Source: Rhodopseudomonas_A palustris_F (GTDB taxonomy: Bacteria > Pseudomonadota > Alphaproteobacteria > Rhizobiales > Xanthobacteraceae). From it: a stretch of DNA of 64,000 bases. The position numbers and the translations under genes are program-made. Location: contig NC_007925.1 in assembly GCF_000013745.1 (NCBI RefSeq), forward strand, positions 3,844,001 through 3,908,000, given 5' to 3'. Of this stretch, positions 28,499 through 38,122 are shown one piece after another. Position 1 is the first letter of the stretch, and the number at the start of each line of letters is the position of its first letter. The notes beneath the pieces are model-generated. The model was given only the letters and a program-made list of their open reading frames with translations, was not told the origin of the DNA and searched no databases.

Positions 28499-30157
28499 TC
28501 AGGCGATCATAGCGCCTGGCAGCTCCACCGCCTGCGGACCGGCGAACAGGCTGCGCCCCGGAATCGCGTCGAGCAGCGCGCGGGTATAGGCGTGCTGCGG
28601 CGCGCTGAACACCGAGCGGGTTTCGCCCTGCTCGACGATCTCGCCGCGCCGCATCACCACGATGCGGTCGGCGATTTCGGCGGCCACCCGCAGATCATGG
28701 GTGATGAACAGCATCGCCAAATTCATCTCCTCGCGCAGTTCGGCGAGCAGCGCCAGGATCTGCGCCTGCACCGAGACGTCGAGCGCGGAGACCGCTTCGT
28801 CCGCCACCAGCACCAGGGGCTTCAGCGCCAGTGCCCGGGCGATGCAGATGCGTTGCCGCTGGCCGCCGGAAAATTCGTGCGGATAGCGTTCAATGGCGCT
28901 GTCCTTGAGGCCGACGCGGGCCAACAGCCGCTTGGCGTCGGCGATCGCCTCGACCGCCGGCACGCCGTAAGCCATCGGCCCGCGGGCGATGGCGTCGCCG
29001 ACCTTCTGCCGCGGGTCGAGCGCCGCATAAGGGTCCTGGAACACGATCTGCACCTTGCGGCGCATCGAGCGCAGCTGCACGCCGCGCAGCTGAAGGAAAT
29101 CCGTGCCGTCGAAATCGATCGCGCCGCTGTCGGGCTCGATCAGCCGCATGATGATGCGGCCGAGCGTCGATTTGCCGGAACCGGATTCGCCGACCACCGC
29201 CACGGTCTCACGCGGCCGCAACGTCAGCGCTACGTCATGCACCGCCGCGACCCGGCGATCCGGGCGAAACAGCCCCTGTCCGGTGACGAAGCTCTTGTTC
29301 AGACCCTGCGCGTCGAGCAACGGGTCGCCGCCGATGCCGCGATCGAGGGTCGAGGCCGGCCGCGAGCCCGGCACCGCGGCGATCAGCGCCTTGGTGTAGT
29401 CATCCTTCGGCGCGCGCAACACCTCGTCGACACTGCCCTGCTCGACCACGCGGCCGCCGCGCATCACCACGACGCGGTCGGCGATGTCGGCGACGACGCC
29501 GAAATCATGGGTGATGAACAACACGCCCATGCCGCGCTCGGCCTGCAATTTGCGGATCAGCAGCAGGATCTGCTTCTGGGTGGTGACGTCGAGCGCGGTG
29601 GTCGGCTCGTCGGCGAGCAGCAGCGCCGGGTTGTTCGACATCGCCATCGCGATCATGATGCGCTGGCGCTGGCCGCCCGACAATTGAAACGGATAGCTGC
29701 GCACCAGCGTCGCCGGGTCCGGTAAGCCGACCGCGGCGACCAGTTCCAGCACCCTTGCGTCAAGCGCGGCTTTGCTCGGCCGCGGCTTGGTGTGGGTGAG
29801 GATGGCTTCGGCGATCTGATCGCCGACCCGCGCCAGCGGATTGAGTGCGGAGAGCGGCTCCTGGAAGATCATCGAGATCGGGCCGCCGCGCAAGCCCCGC
29901 ATGGTGGCCTCGTCGGCGGCGGCGAGGTCGGCACCATGGAAGCGGATGGCGCCGGAGGCGACGTCGAGGTTGGCGGGCAACAGCCGCAGCACGGCGTGCG
30001 CGGTGATCGACTTGCCGGAGCCGGATTCGCCGACCAGGCAGACGATCTCGTTGCGGCGCACGCTCAGCGACACCTCCTCCACCGCGAAGCCGCGGTCGCC
30101 ACCCTGCGGCAGCGCCACCGACAGATTCTCGATCGACAGCAGGACATCGTCGGTCAT
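28499..30157 (-). CDS. Dipeptide/oligopeptide ABC transporter, fused double ATPase (DppD–DppF)
   Basis: This 552-residue protein holds two complete ABC ATPase domains in one chain. Domain 1 has Walker A 'GESGSGKSITAH', signature 'LSGGQRQRIM' and Walker B 'LLLADEPTTALD'. Domain 2 has 'GESGSGKSTLGR', 'FSGGQRQRIC' and 'LVADEAVSALD' (Ala where Pro is usual). The ATG overlaps the permease stop (ATGA). It energises import with the two permeases and binding protein upstream. An extended upstream frame overlaps the permease and is not used. Confidence 0.93.
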   Translation of the reverse strand: MTDDVLLSIENLSVALPQGGDRGFAVEEVSLSVRRNEIVCLVGESGSGKSITAHAVLRLLPANLDVASGAIRFHGADLAAADEATMRGLRGGPISMIFQEPLSALNPLARVGDQIAEAILTHTKPRPSKAALDARVLELVAAVGLPDPATLVRSYPFQLSGGQRQRIMIAMAMSNNPALLLADEPTTALDVTTQKQILLLIRKLQAERGMGVLFITHDFGVVADIADRVVVMRGGRVVEQGSVDEVLRAPKDDYTKALIAAVPGSRPASTLDRGIGGDPLLDAQGLNKSFVTGQGLFRPDRRVAAVHDVALTLRPRETVAVVGESGSGKSTLGRIIMRLIEPDSGAIDFDGTDFLQLRGVQLRSMRRKVQIVFQDPYAALDPRQKVGDAIARGPMAYGVPAVEAIADAKRLLARVGLKDSAIERYPHEFSGGQRQRICIARALALKPLVLVADEAVSALDVSVQAQILALLAELREEMNLAMLFITHDLRVAAEIADRIVVMRRGEIVEQGETRSVFSAPQHAYTRALLDAIPGRSLFAGPQAVELPGAMIA

Positions 30158-30993
30158 ACGGTTCGGCCCCTTCGGGAGATGCGCGGGTTCAGCGTGTCGT
30201 TCAGTCCCTCGCCGACCAGATTGATGGCCAGCACGGTGAGCAGGATGGCGATGCCGGGAAACACGCTCATCCACCAGGCCTGGCGCATCACGGTGCGCGA
30301 GGCGCCGATCATGAAGCCCCAGGACATCAGGTTGGGATCGCCGAGCCCGAGGAAGCTCAGCGCGCTCTCGATCAGGATCGCGGTGGCGATGGTCAGCGAA
30401 CCGGTGACGATGATCGGCGAGATCGCGTTGGGCAGGATGTGGCGCAGCACCACCACCATCGGCGGCTGGCCCTGGCACACCGCGGCCTGGACGAATTCCC
30501 GGCCGCGCAGCCGCAGAAACTCCGCGCGGGTCAGGCGCGCCAATGGCGGCCAGCTCACCGCGCCGATTGCGATGATGACGTTGCTCAGCGTCGGCCCCAG
30601 CGTCGCCACCAGCAGGATCGCCAGGATGAAGCCGGGGATGGTCTGGAACAGTTCGGTGACGCGCATCATCAGGTCGTCGACCTTGCCGCCGAAATAGCCG
30701 GCGATGGCGCCGACCACGACGCCGATGCACACCGCGGCCAGCGTCGAGGCGACGCCGATGGAGAGCGACACCCGCGCGCCGTGGGCGATGCCGGCGGCGA
30801 TGTCGCGGCCGAGCATGTCGGATCCGAGCCACAGCCCCTCGCTGAACGGCGGCTGGAACGGCGCGCCGATCATTTCCCAGGGATCCTCGGGAAACAGCGC
30901 CGGCGCCGCCGCCGCGAGCGCGATCACCGCGAGCAGGATGACGAAGCCGATCAGGCCGGTCGGGTGGCGCAGGAAAGCTTTGAGCGTATCCAT
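30154..30993 (-). CDS. ABC transporter permease, DppC/OppC type
   Basis: This 279-residue permease has an N-terminal OppC helix (LIGFVILLAVIALAAAAPAL), the periplasmic 'PFSEGLWLGSDMLGRDIAAG' and about six transmembrane segments. The EAA loop reads 'EFVQAAVCQGQPPMVVVLRH'. The expected alanine and glycine of EAA are altered to AVCQG, but the fold is otherwise regular. ATG 30993 with GGAG eight bases upstream is preferred; the upstream Met would overlap dppB. Confidence 0.9.
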   Translation of the reverse strand: MDTLKAFLRHPTGLIGFVILLAVIALAAAAPALFPEDPWEMIGAPFQPPFSEGLWLGSDMLGRDIAAGIAHGARVSLSIGVASTLAAVCIGVVVGAIAGYFGGKVDDLMMRVTELFQTIPGFILAILLVATLGPTLSNVIIAIGAVSWPPLARLTRAEFLRLRGREFVQAAVCQGQPPMVVVLRHILPNAISPIIVTGSLTIATAILIESALSFLGLGDPNLMSWGFMIGASRTVMRQAWWMSVFPGIAILLTVLAINLVGEGLNDTLNPRISRRGRTV

Positions 30994-31006
30994 GATCAAA
31001 CTCCGC

Positions 31007-32029
31007 TCATGAGGCCGCACGCAGCGAGACGCGCGGATCGACCAGCCGATAGATCGCGTCGGTCACCAGGTTGAGCAGGATGACGATCACCGACATCATC
31101 AGGAAGATGCCGAGCATCACCGGATAGTCGCGCTGCAGCACCGCGTCGTAGGTCAACCGGCCGAGCCCCGGCCAGGCGAACACCGTCTCGATCACCACCG
31201 CGCCGCCGACCAGCGCGCCGGCCTGCATCCCGGCCACCGTGACCACCGGCAGGATGGCGTTGCGCAGGATGTGATGGGCGACGATGCGGCCCTGCTTCAA
31301 GCCCTTGGCGCGCGCGGTCTTGATGAAGTCCTGATGCGCGAGTTCGATCACCGAGGAGCGCATCAGCCGGGCGTAGATCGCCATATGCACCGCCGCGAGC
31401 GATACCGCCGGCAACACCAGATGCGAGGCGACGTCGCGCATCCGCTCGAACGCCGTCATCTCGACGCCGATGGTGACGTAGCCGAACGCCGGCAGCCAAT
31501 CGAGCTTGACCGAGAACAGCAGCACCAGCATCAGCCCGAGCCAGAACACCGGCATGGCGTAGAGCAGCAGCGACACGATGGTCAGCGCGGTGTCGCTCCA
31601 TTTGCCGGCGCGCATTCCGGCCAACGTGCCGAGCAGCACGCCGGCGGCCAGCGCCAGAAAGAACGCCGTGCAGGTCAACAGCAAGGTCGCCGGCAGCCGC
31701 TCGCCGAGCAGCGACAGCACGCTGCGCTGCTGGCGATAGGAATAGCCGAGATCGAGCGTCACGATGCGTTTCAGATAGGTGGCGAGTTGCACCGGATACG
31801 GCTTGTCGAGGCCGTATTCGGCGCGCAGCTGCGCCAGCAATTTGGCGTCCGCCGAGCCGCTCTGGCCGGCGATCACCTGCGCCGGATCGCCGGGCGCGGC
31901 GTGCACCAGAACAAAGTTGAACGTCGCGATCACCAGCACCACCGCGACGAACCGCGCGAACCAGCCCGCGATCGCCAGGGCCACGGCGACGCCGCGGCCC
32001 ACCTTCGTATCCAGCGCCATCACGCTCAT
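31007..32029 (-). CDS. ABC transporter permease, DppB/OppB type
   Basis: This 340-residue permease has the classic first helix and periplasmic 'FVLVHAAPGDPAQVIAGQSG', then 'EYGLDKPYPVQLATYLKRIV', 'LDLGYSYRQQRSV' and the EAA loop 'DFIKTARAKGLKQGRIVAHH'. There are six predicted membrane helices. The ATG overlaps the stop of the binding-protein gene (ATGA). Partner of the DppC-type permease in the importer. Confidence 0.92.
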   Translation of the reverse strand: MSVMALDTKVGRGVAVALAIAGWFARFVAVVLVIATFNFVLVHAAPGDPAQVIAGQSGSADAKLLAQLRAEYGLDKPYPVQLATYLKRIVTLDLGYSYRQQRSVLSLLGERLPATLLLTCTAFFLALAAGVLLGTLAGMRAGKWSDTALTIVSLLLYAMPVFWLGLMLVLLFSVKLDWLPAFGYVTIGVEMTAFERMRDVASHLVLPAVSLAAVHMAIYARLMRSSVIELAHQDFIKTARAKGLKQGRIVAHHILRNAILPVVTVAGMQAGALVGGAVVIETVFAWPGLGRLTYDAVLQRDYPVMLGIFLMMSVIVILLNLVTDAIYRLVDPRVSLRAAS

Positions 32030-33615
32030 GCGAACGAGACCGTGCCGAAGGTGTCGTGCACGCCGATCGCGGTGGTGATGACGTTCTTCAGCCGCTTATC
32101 CATGAAATTCGGATAATCCATCTCCAGCAGCCAGGCCACCGGGACGTCCTCGACGATCAGCTTCTGCGCGTCGCTGTAGCATTGCTGGCGCTTGGCATCG
32201 TCGCCCGCTACCGCGGCTTCCTCGAACAGCCGGTCGACCTCCGGATTGGAATAGCCGGCGGTGTTGGAGAACAGAATGCCCTTGTGGATGTTGGAGGAGA
32301 CGTAGGTCCGCGCCACGCCGAGCGCCGGATCGCCGAACTGATAGACCACGGTCGCGGTCATCGAGAAATCCCAGTTGCTGTACTTGTCGGCCCAGCCGGC
32401 GAGATCGATGCCCTGCAGCTGCAGGTCGATGCCGACGCGCGCCAGCGACTGGCGAATGAACTCCGCGGTGCGCTGATGCGATTCGCCGTAAGGCGGCACC
32501 AGATAGGGAATGCTGACGCGCTTGCCGTCGGCACCGGGCTTCAGGCCCATCTCGTCGAGCAGCGCCTTAGCCTTGTCGAGCGAGTAGTCGTAGGGCTTGA
32601 CGTCCTTCTCGTAGAATTTGGTCTTCGACGACACCGGCCCGGTGGCGACCTTGCCGAGGCCGAAATACACCCGATTGAGCAGCGCCTTGCGATCGATCGC
32701 GAACAGCACCGCCTGGCGGAAGCGCTTGTCGTTCATCGGCGCGATGCGGTTGTTGAATTCCAGCCACTGATGCGGCGCGAAGAATTCATAGCCTTTGGTG
32801 GTCATCGCGAGATTGGGCAGCTTCGACAGCCGCTGCACCTCGAACGACTCCACGTCCGACCACTGCGTCAGCTGCACGGTGCCCTGCTCCAGCGCCACCG
32901 AGCGCGACGCCGAATCCGGGATCACCCGATAGATGATCTCGTCGAGATAGGGTTCGCCGGGACGATAGTAGCCCTCGTGCCTGACCAGATGCACGTGCGA
33001 GCCGCGCACCCATTCCTTCAGCTTGAACGGACCGCAGCCGATTGCTCGCGCATTGGCCGGGTTCTTGCGGAAGTCGGTGCCTTCATAGATGTGCTTCGGC
33101 ACGATCGGCGCGGTGGTGCAATCGAACGCGGTGAGGAACGGCGAGAACGGCGCTTTCAGCTTGAACACCACGGTGACCGGGTCCGGCGCCTCCGCCTTGT
33201 CGATCCGCGAGAAGGTGCTGCGGGCGCGGGAGTGGTTCTCGATCAGAATCTTCATCACCGAGAACACCACGTCCTCGGAGGTCAGCGGCGTGCCGTCGTG
33301 GAAGGTGATGTTCGGATACAGCTTGAAGGTGTAGGTCAGCCGGTCCGGCGAGATCTCCCAGGACTGCGCCAGGCCGGGCATCGGCTTCAGATCGAAATCG
33401 TAGCGCAGCAGGCTCTCATAGATCTTGCCGCCGAGCGTCAGCGTCGGCTGCTGCTGATTGAGCGCGGTGACCAGGATCGGCGGCTCCGGCTGGATGATGG
33501 TGTTGAGCGTGCCGCCGCGGCTCTGTCCCGCCGCACGGGTCACGCCGATCGGAAAACCGCCGATGCTGACCATGCCCGCGGCCAGACCCAATTTGGCAAA
33601 TTCACGTCTGTTCAT
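32026..33615 (-). CDS. Periplasmic solute-binding protein, family 5 (peptide/opine/nickel type)
   Basis: This 529-residue binding protein has a twin-arginine signal (MNRREFAKLGLAAGM), so it is probably exported by Tat. Family 5 hallmarks are 'LAQSWEISPDRLTYTFKLYP', 'TFHDGTPLTSEDVVFS' and 'RFRQAVLFAIDRKALLNRVY'. It is the first transporter gene after the enzymes and defines the specificity. The nearby deacylase and GABA genes suggest an N-acylated or peptide-like amine rather than general peptides. Confidence 0.92.
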   Translation of the reverse strand: MNRREFAKLGLAAGMVSIGGFPIGVTRAAGQSRGGTLNTIIQPEPPILVTALNQQQPTLTLGGKIYESLLRYDFDLKPMPGLAQSWEISPDRLTYTFKLYPNITFHDGTPLTSEDVVFSVMKILIENHSRARSTFSRIDKAEAPDPVTVVFKLKAPFSPFLTAFDCTTAPIVPKHIYEGTDFRKNPANARAIGCGPFKLKEWVRGSHVHLVRHEGYYRPGEPYLDEIIYRVIPDSASRSVALEQGTVQLTQWSDVESFEVQRLSKLPNLAMTTKGYEFFAPHQWLEFNNRIAPMNDKRFRQAVLFAIDRKALLNRVYFGLGKVATGPVSSKTKFYEKDVKPYDYSLDKAKALLDEMGLKPGADGKRVSIPYLVPPYGESHQRTAEFIRQSLARVGIDLQLQGIDLAGWADKYSNWDFSMTATVVYQFGDPALGVARTYVSSNIHKGILFSNTAGYSNPEVDRLFEEAAVAGDDAKRQQCYSDAQKLIVEDVPVAWLLEMDYPNFMDKRLKNVITTAIGVHDTFGTVSFA

Positions 33616-33660
33616 GGCGTCCTCGCTTTGAGAGAAATGGATGTCGGGATGTCGGGTTGA

Positions 33661-35250
33661 TCAAACGATGGCCTCGATCAGGCAGGGGCCGCGGCGGCTC
33701 AGCGCGGCATCGAGCGCTTTGGAAAATGCGGTGACGGTGGCGGCGCGGCTGGCCTCGACGCCCATGCCCTCGGCGAGCTTGGCCCAATCGAGGTCCGGCT
33801 GATCCAGCCGCAGCATCCGCTCGGCGTTGCGGCCCGGCACCTGCGCGCCGACCTTGTGCATCTCGCCCCACAACGTCGCGTAGGAGCGGTTGGAGAACAC
33901 GATGGTCAGCACGTCGAGATTTTCGCGGGCGTGGGTCCACAGCCCCTGCACGGTGTACATGCCGCTGCCGTCGGCCTGCAGGTTGATCACCTTGCGGTTC
34001 GGGCAGGCCACCGCGGCGCCCGCCGCCATCGGAATGCCGATGCCGATCGCCCCGCCGGTGATCTGCAGATAATCGTGCGGCTCGGACTCGTAGGAGCAAT
34101 CGTAGAAGCCCGACGAGGTCAGCGCCTCGTCGCAGACGATCGCCTGTTCGGGCAGCCGGTCGGCGACCAGCCGGTTCACCGCGGCAATGGTCAGCGCGTC
34201 GCCCGGCCCGACCGGCGCAGCAGCCGTCGGCGCGGGCAAGGCCAGCGGCGATGCCGGCGCTTTGACCTCGTCGGCCAGCCATTGCAGCGCCTGCACCAGA
34301 TCCTGATCGGCACGCGCCAGCTGCACGATCTCACACGACGGCTGCGCCAGCCGGCCCGGCTGGTTCGGATAGGCAAAGAACGACACCGGCTCCTGGCTGC
34401 CGATCAGCACCAGCATCTCGACATCGCGCAGCATCCGGCCGCCGACCTCGTGGGTGAGCTGCAACTTCGCGATCGGCGTCCGGCCGCGGCCGCGCTCGAT
34501 CCGGCCGTTGGCGCCCTGCGCGAAGATTTCCGCGCCGGTGGCGCTGCTGATGCGGGCGGCGAGCTGCAAGGGCGCGTCGCGCAGCGCCGCGCCGGTGAGC
34601 AGCAGCGCCACCTTGCGCTTGCCGCGCAGCGCCGCGCCGATCCGGGTGATGCTGTCCGGGTTGAGCGGCTCGCGCTGCGGCCGCTGGCCGCGCGCCAACG
34701 CCGCGGTGTAGCGATGCTCGTTCCACGCCATGTCGGCGGGCAGGATCAGCGTGGAAATGCCAGGCGTCAGGCTCTGCGACCAGGCCTCGGCGACGTCGCT
34801 GTCGATCTGCACCGGGTCGGCGATGCGGCGCACCCAGCGCGACATCGGCCGCGCCAAGGAGTCGATGTCGCTGGTGAGCGGCGAATCCAGCGGCAGATGC
34901 TCGACCGCGTGATCGCCGACGATGTTGATCATCGGCGAATTGGCGCGCCGCGCGTTGTGGATATTGGCCAAGCCGTTGGCGAGGCCGGGGCCGAGATGCA
35001 GCAGCGTCACCGCCGGGCGGTCGCGCATCCGCGCATAGCCGTCGGCGGCGCCGGTCACGACGCCCTCGAAGAGGCCGAGGATGCACTTCATGCGCGGCTG
35101 GCGATCCAGCGCCGCAACGAAATGCATTTCCGAGGTGCCTGGATTGGCGAAGCAGACGTCGACCTCGTGGGCGAGCAGCGCGTCGCACAACCGGTCGGCA
35201 CCGGTCATGGTCTGCGCGCTCGACGTCGCGGGGGACACGGGCCTATCCAT
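33661..35250 (-). CDS. Thiamine-diphosphate enzyme, acetolactate synthase large-subunit-like
   Basis: This 529-residue enzyme has the PYR–central–PP domain order. The catalytic Glu region is 'ILGLFEGVVTGAADGYARMR'. The ThDP site is 'LQADGSGMYTVQGLWTHARE', with an Ala replacing the first Gly of the usual GDG, and 'FSNRSY' replaces the common NN. It is shorter than true IlvB, and there is no ilvN nearby, so a decarboxylase or C–C lyase in the catabolic operon is more likely. Start and deacylase stop share a base (TGATG). Confidence 0.87.
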   Translation of the reverse strand: MDRPVSPATSSAQTMTGADRLCDALLAHEVDVCFANPGTSEMHFVAALDRQPRMKCILGLFEGVVTGAADGYARMRDRPAVTLLHLGPGLANGLANIHNARRANSPMINIVGDHAVEHLPLDSPLTSDIDSLARPMSRWVRRIADPVQIDSDVAEAWSQSLTPGISTLILPADMAWNEHRYTAALARGQRPQREPLNPDSITRIGAALRGKRKVALLLTGAALRDAPLQLAARISSATGAEIFAQGANGRIERGRGRTPIAKLQLTHEVGGRMLRDVEMLVLIGSQEPVSFFAYPNQPGRLAQPSCEIVQLARADQDLVQALQWLADEVKAPASPLALPAPTAAAPVGPGDALTIAAVNRLVADRLPEQAIVCDEALTSSGFYDCSYESEPHDYLQITGGAIGIGIPMAAGAAVACPNRKVINLQADGSGMYTVQGLWTHARENLDVLTIVFSNRSYATLWGEMHKVGAQVPGRNAERMLRLDQPDLDWAKLAEGMGVEASRAATVTAFSKALDAALSRRGPCLIEAIV

Positions 35251-36548
35251 CACAGCTTGCTCACTCCGCACCATTTGGCGACGAACAGCGCGATGCTGAG
35301 CGTGGTCTTGCGCAGGCTTTCCAGATCGACCTTTTCGTCGAAGGCGTGCGGGCCTGTGCCATAGGGGCCGTAGCACAACGCAGGAATGCCGTAGTCAACG
35401 CAGTAGTAACGGGTGTCGTTGACCGCGGTGGAGAGCCGCACGTCGAGCGGCGCCTGGAACGCCGCCTGATGCGCGTCGGTGAGCACCGCCTCGGCGACAC
35501 CGCCCGGCTCGCACACCGCGGGATCGGCCTGGAAGCCGCTCCAGATCAGCTCGGCGGGATTTTCCGACAGGAAACTGTCGGCGGCCTGCGCCGCGGCAAG
35601 GCACTGTTCGATGCCGCGCATCGCCTGCTGCGGCGTCTCGTCGGTGAGCAGACCGAGCCGGCAATCCAATTCGCACCACGCCGCGGTGGAGCTCGCCCAG
35701 TCGCCACCCTTGATGATGCCGACGTTGAACTTGATCGGGTTCTTGACCTGGCTGAACCAGGGATCGCGAACCGCCTTGGCGTTGAGCGTCTTGGTGTAGT
35801 CCTGGAACGCGCGGATCAGATGCATCGCCGACAGAATGGCGCTGGTGCCGGTCTCCGAATAAGCCACATGCACCGGGGTGCCGCGCACCCGCAGCCGGAA
35901 CCAGATGGTGCCGACCTGCGCGCGGGTCAGGGTGTGGCCGGTCGGCTCCGGGATCAGGCAGGCGTCGGCGCGATAGCCGCGGATCAAGGTGGCGAGCGCG
36001 CCGTTGCCGGTGCTCTCCTCTTCGGTCACCGTCTGCAGATGCACCCTGGCATCCGGCGCGTAGCCGGCGCTGCGGATCGCATCGAGCGCGAAGATCATCG
36101 CCGAGACGCCGGCCTTCATGTCGAGCGCGCCGCGGCCGAACATCCAGCCGTCGCGCACCGCGCCGCTATAGGGCTGATCGCTCCACAGATCGGCGGGGCC
36201 TTCCGGCACCACGTCGATGTGGCCCTGCAGGATCAGGCTGCGGCCTTTGCCCTCGCTGTCATAGGTCGCGACCACCTGCTTGGAGCCGGCGGCATCGATG
36301 CCGTCGAGCGGCGCCGCCTTGGGATGGCTTTGCAGGTCGACATCGGCGAGGCTGAAGGTGTCGACCTTGTAGCCGCGGTCGGCGAATTGCTGCGCCAGCC
36401 AGTCTTGCTGCGGCGTCTCCTCGCCGCGCAGGCTGCGAAACTGCACCATGCGCGACAGAAACCCGACCTGATTCTCGAAATTCGCGTTCACTGCGGCGCG
36501 CAGCGCCTCGGTGATCTGATCGGGTTTCATCGGTGTTTCTGCAGCCAC
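35250..36548 (-). CDS. M20-family deacylase (ArgE/DapE type)
   Basis: This 432-residue dizinc amidohydrolase has metal-site motifs 'LILQGHIDVVPEGPADLW' (His, Asp), 'GRGALDMKAGVSAM' (bridging Asp) and 'TVTEEESTGNGALA' (catalytic Glu pair). C-terminal 'GTGPHAFDEKVDLESLRKTT' holds the last His. A GTG start at 36548 with GGAGG eight bases upstream is supported. It probably removes an acyl group from the imported compound to free an amino compound for the aminotransferase. Confidence 0.9.
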   Translation of the reverse strand: MAAETPMKPDQITEALRAAVNANFENQVGFLSRMVQFRSLRGEETPQQDWLAQQFADRGYKVDTFSLADVDLQSHPKAAPLDGIDAAGSKQVVATYDSEGKGRSLILQGHIDVVPEGPADLWSDQPYSGAVRDGWMFGRGALDMKAGVSAMIFALDAIRSAGYAPDARVHLQTVTEEESTGNGALATLIRGYRADACLIPEPTGHTLTRAQVGTIWFRLRVRGTPVHVAYSETGTSAILSAMHLIRAFQDYTKTLNAKAVRDPWFSQVKNPIKFNVGIIKGGDWASSTAAWCELDCRLGLLTDETPQQAMRGIEQCLAAAQAADSFLSENPAELIWSGFQADPAVCEPGGVAEAVLTDAHQAAFQAPLDVRLSTAVNDTRYYCVDYGIPALCYGPYGTGPHAFDEKVDLESLRKTTLSIALFVAKWCGVSKL

Positions 36549-36599
36549 GTGTCCGCCTCCTTGGGATTAGAAAATCATCGCGTGCCGTAATCGATCAGC

Positions 36600-38060
36600 T
36601 CAGCGGTCAAGCCCGCCGAGCATGATGTATTTGATGTCGACATATTCCTCGATGCCGTGATGCGAGCCTTCGCGGCCCAGCCCCGACTCCTTGACGCCGC
36701 CGAACGGCACCACGTCGGCGCCGAGCAGCGCCGAGTTGACGCCGACCATGCCGGCCTCCAGCGCCTCGGCGACCCGGAATACGCGGCCGAGATCGCGGGC
36801 GTAGAAATAGGCCGCCAGCCCGAACGGCGAGGCGTTGGCCTTGGCGATCACGTCGGCCTCATCGCTGAAGCGATACACCGGCGCCACCGGGCCGAAGGTT
36901 TCCTCGTGGGTGATCACCATGTCGGTGGTGACGCCCGATAGAACCGTCGGCTCGAAGAAGGTGCGGCCGAGTGCGTGCCGCTTGCCGCCGAACAGCACCT
37001 TGGCGCCGTTGGCGGTGGCATTGGCGATGTGCCGCTCGACCTTGTCGACCGCCTGCTTGTTGATCAGCGGACCCTGGGTGACGCCGGCCTCGAGGCCGTT
37101 GCCAACCTTCAGCGCCGCGACCTTTTCGGTCAATTTCTGCACGAAGGCGTCGTAGATGCTGTCCTGCGCGTAGATTCGATTGGCGCAAACGCAGGTCTGT
37201 CCCATGTTGCGAAACTTCGACACCAGCACGCCTTCGACCGCGGCGTCGAGATCGGCATCGTCGAACACGATGAACGGCGCGTTGCCGCCGAGTTCGAGCC
37301 CGACTCGCTTCACGGTGGACGCGGCCTGCCGCATCAAAATCTTGCCGACCGCGGTCGAGCCGGTGAAGCTGATCGCGCGCACCAAAGGATGCTCGGTCAA
37401 CACACGGCCGATCGCCGGCGCGTCGCCGGTGATGATGTTGATCACGCCCGGCGGAATTCCGGCGCGCTGCGCCAGCACGCCGAGCGCCAGCGCGGTGAAC
37501 GGCGTCTCCGGCGCCGGCTTGACCACCACGGTGCAGCCGGCGGCGAGCGCCGGCGCGACCTTGCGGGTGATCATCGCGGCGGGAAAATTCCACGGCGTGA
37601 TCGCGGCGACCACGCCGACCGGCTGCCGGATCACCAGCGTGCGGGAATCGGCGCGGTGCGACGGGATGGTTTCACCGTAGATGCGCCGCGCCTCCTCGGC
37701 GTAGAACTCCACGAACGACGCGGCGTAATCGATTTCGCCCAGCGCTTCGGCCAATGGCTTGCCCTGCTCCGCGGTCAACAGCCGCGCCAGCTCGTCGCGG
37801 TGCGCGATGATCAGGTCGAACCAGACGCGCAGCAGTGCGGCGCGTTGCTTGGCCAGCAGCTTCGACCATTGCCGGAACGCCACGCCCGCGGCATGCACCG
37901 CATCCTCGGCTTCGTCGGCGCCGAACCGCGGCACCGCGCCGATGCGTTCGCCGGTGGCCGGGTTGAACACGGCGTCGACCGGCTCACCGCTCCACTCGCC
38001 GCCGATCAGGCAGCGCTCGGCCAACAGGCCCGGATCACTCGGCTTCAGCATCTCGATCAT
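36600..38060 (-). CDS. gabD: NAD(P)-dependent succinate-semialdehyde dehydrogenase-like aldehyde dehydrogenase
   Basis: This 486-residue aldehyde dehydrogenase has catalytic Cys in 'NMGQTCVCANRIYAQ', general base Glu in 'VGLELGGNAPFIVFDDADLD' and cofactor text 'AAITPWNFPAAMITRKVAPA'. The C-terminal 'EYVDIKYIMLGGLDR' is typical of the GabD branch (succinate or glutarate semialdehyde). It lies 62 bases after gabT in the same direction, so the two would convert a GABA-like amine to a dicarboxylate. The precise chain length cannot be read from sequence. Confidence 0.88.
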   Translation of the reverse strand: MIEMLKPSDPGLLAERCLIGGEWSGEPVDAVFNPATGERIGAVPRFGADEAEDAVHAAGVAFRQWSKLLAKQRAALLRVWFDLIIAHRDELARLLTAEQGKPLAEALGEIDYAASFVEFYAEEARRIYGETIPSHRADSRTLVIRQPVGVVAAITPWNFPAAMITRKVAPALAAGCTVVVKPAPETPFTALALGVLAQRAGIPPGVINIITGDAPAIGRVLTEHPLVRAISFTGSTAVGKILMRQAASTVKRVGLELGGNAPFIVFDDADLDAAVEGVLVSKFRNMGQTCVCANRIYAQDSIYDAFVQKLTEKVAALKVGNGLEAGVTQGPLINKQAVDKVERHIANATANGAKVLFGGKRHALGRTFFEPTVLSGVTTDMVITHEETFGPVAPVYRFSDEADVIAKANASPFGLAAYFYARDLGRVFRVAEALEAGMVGVNSALLGADVVPFGGVKESGLGREGSHHGIEEYVDIKYIMLGGLDR

Positions 38061-38122
38061 TCCCGATGGTGCGGCGCGGTTCGGCGCGCCGGTTGCTCAG
38101 TGTCAGTTACTCAGTGCCGCCG

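Noticed and set aside
33661..35250. Genuine acetolactate synthase (ilvB)
   Set aside because: There is no regulatory subunit gene, it is shorter than IlvB, the cofactor motif is altered and it sits inside a catabolic operon.
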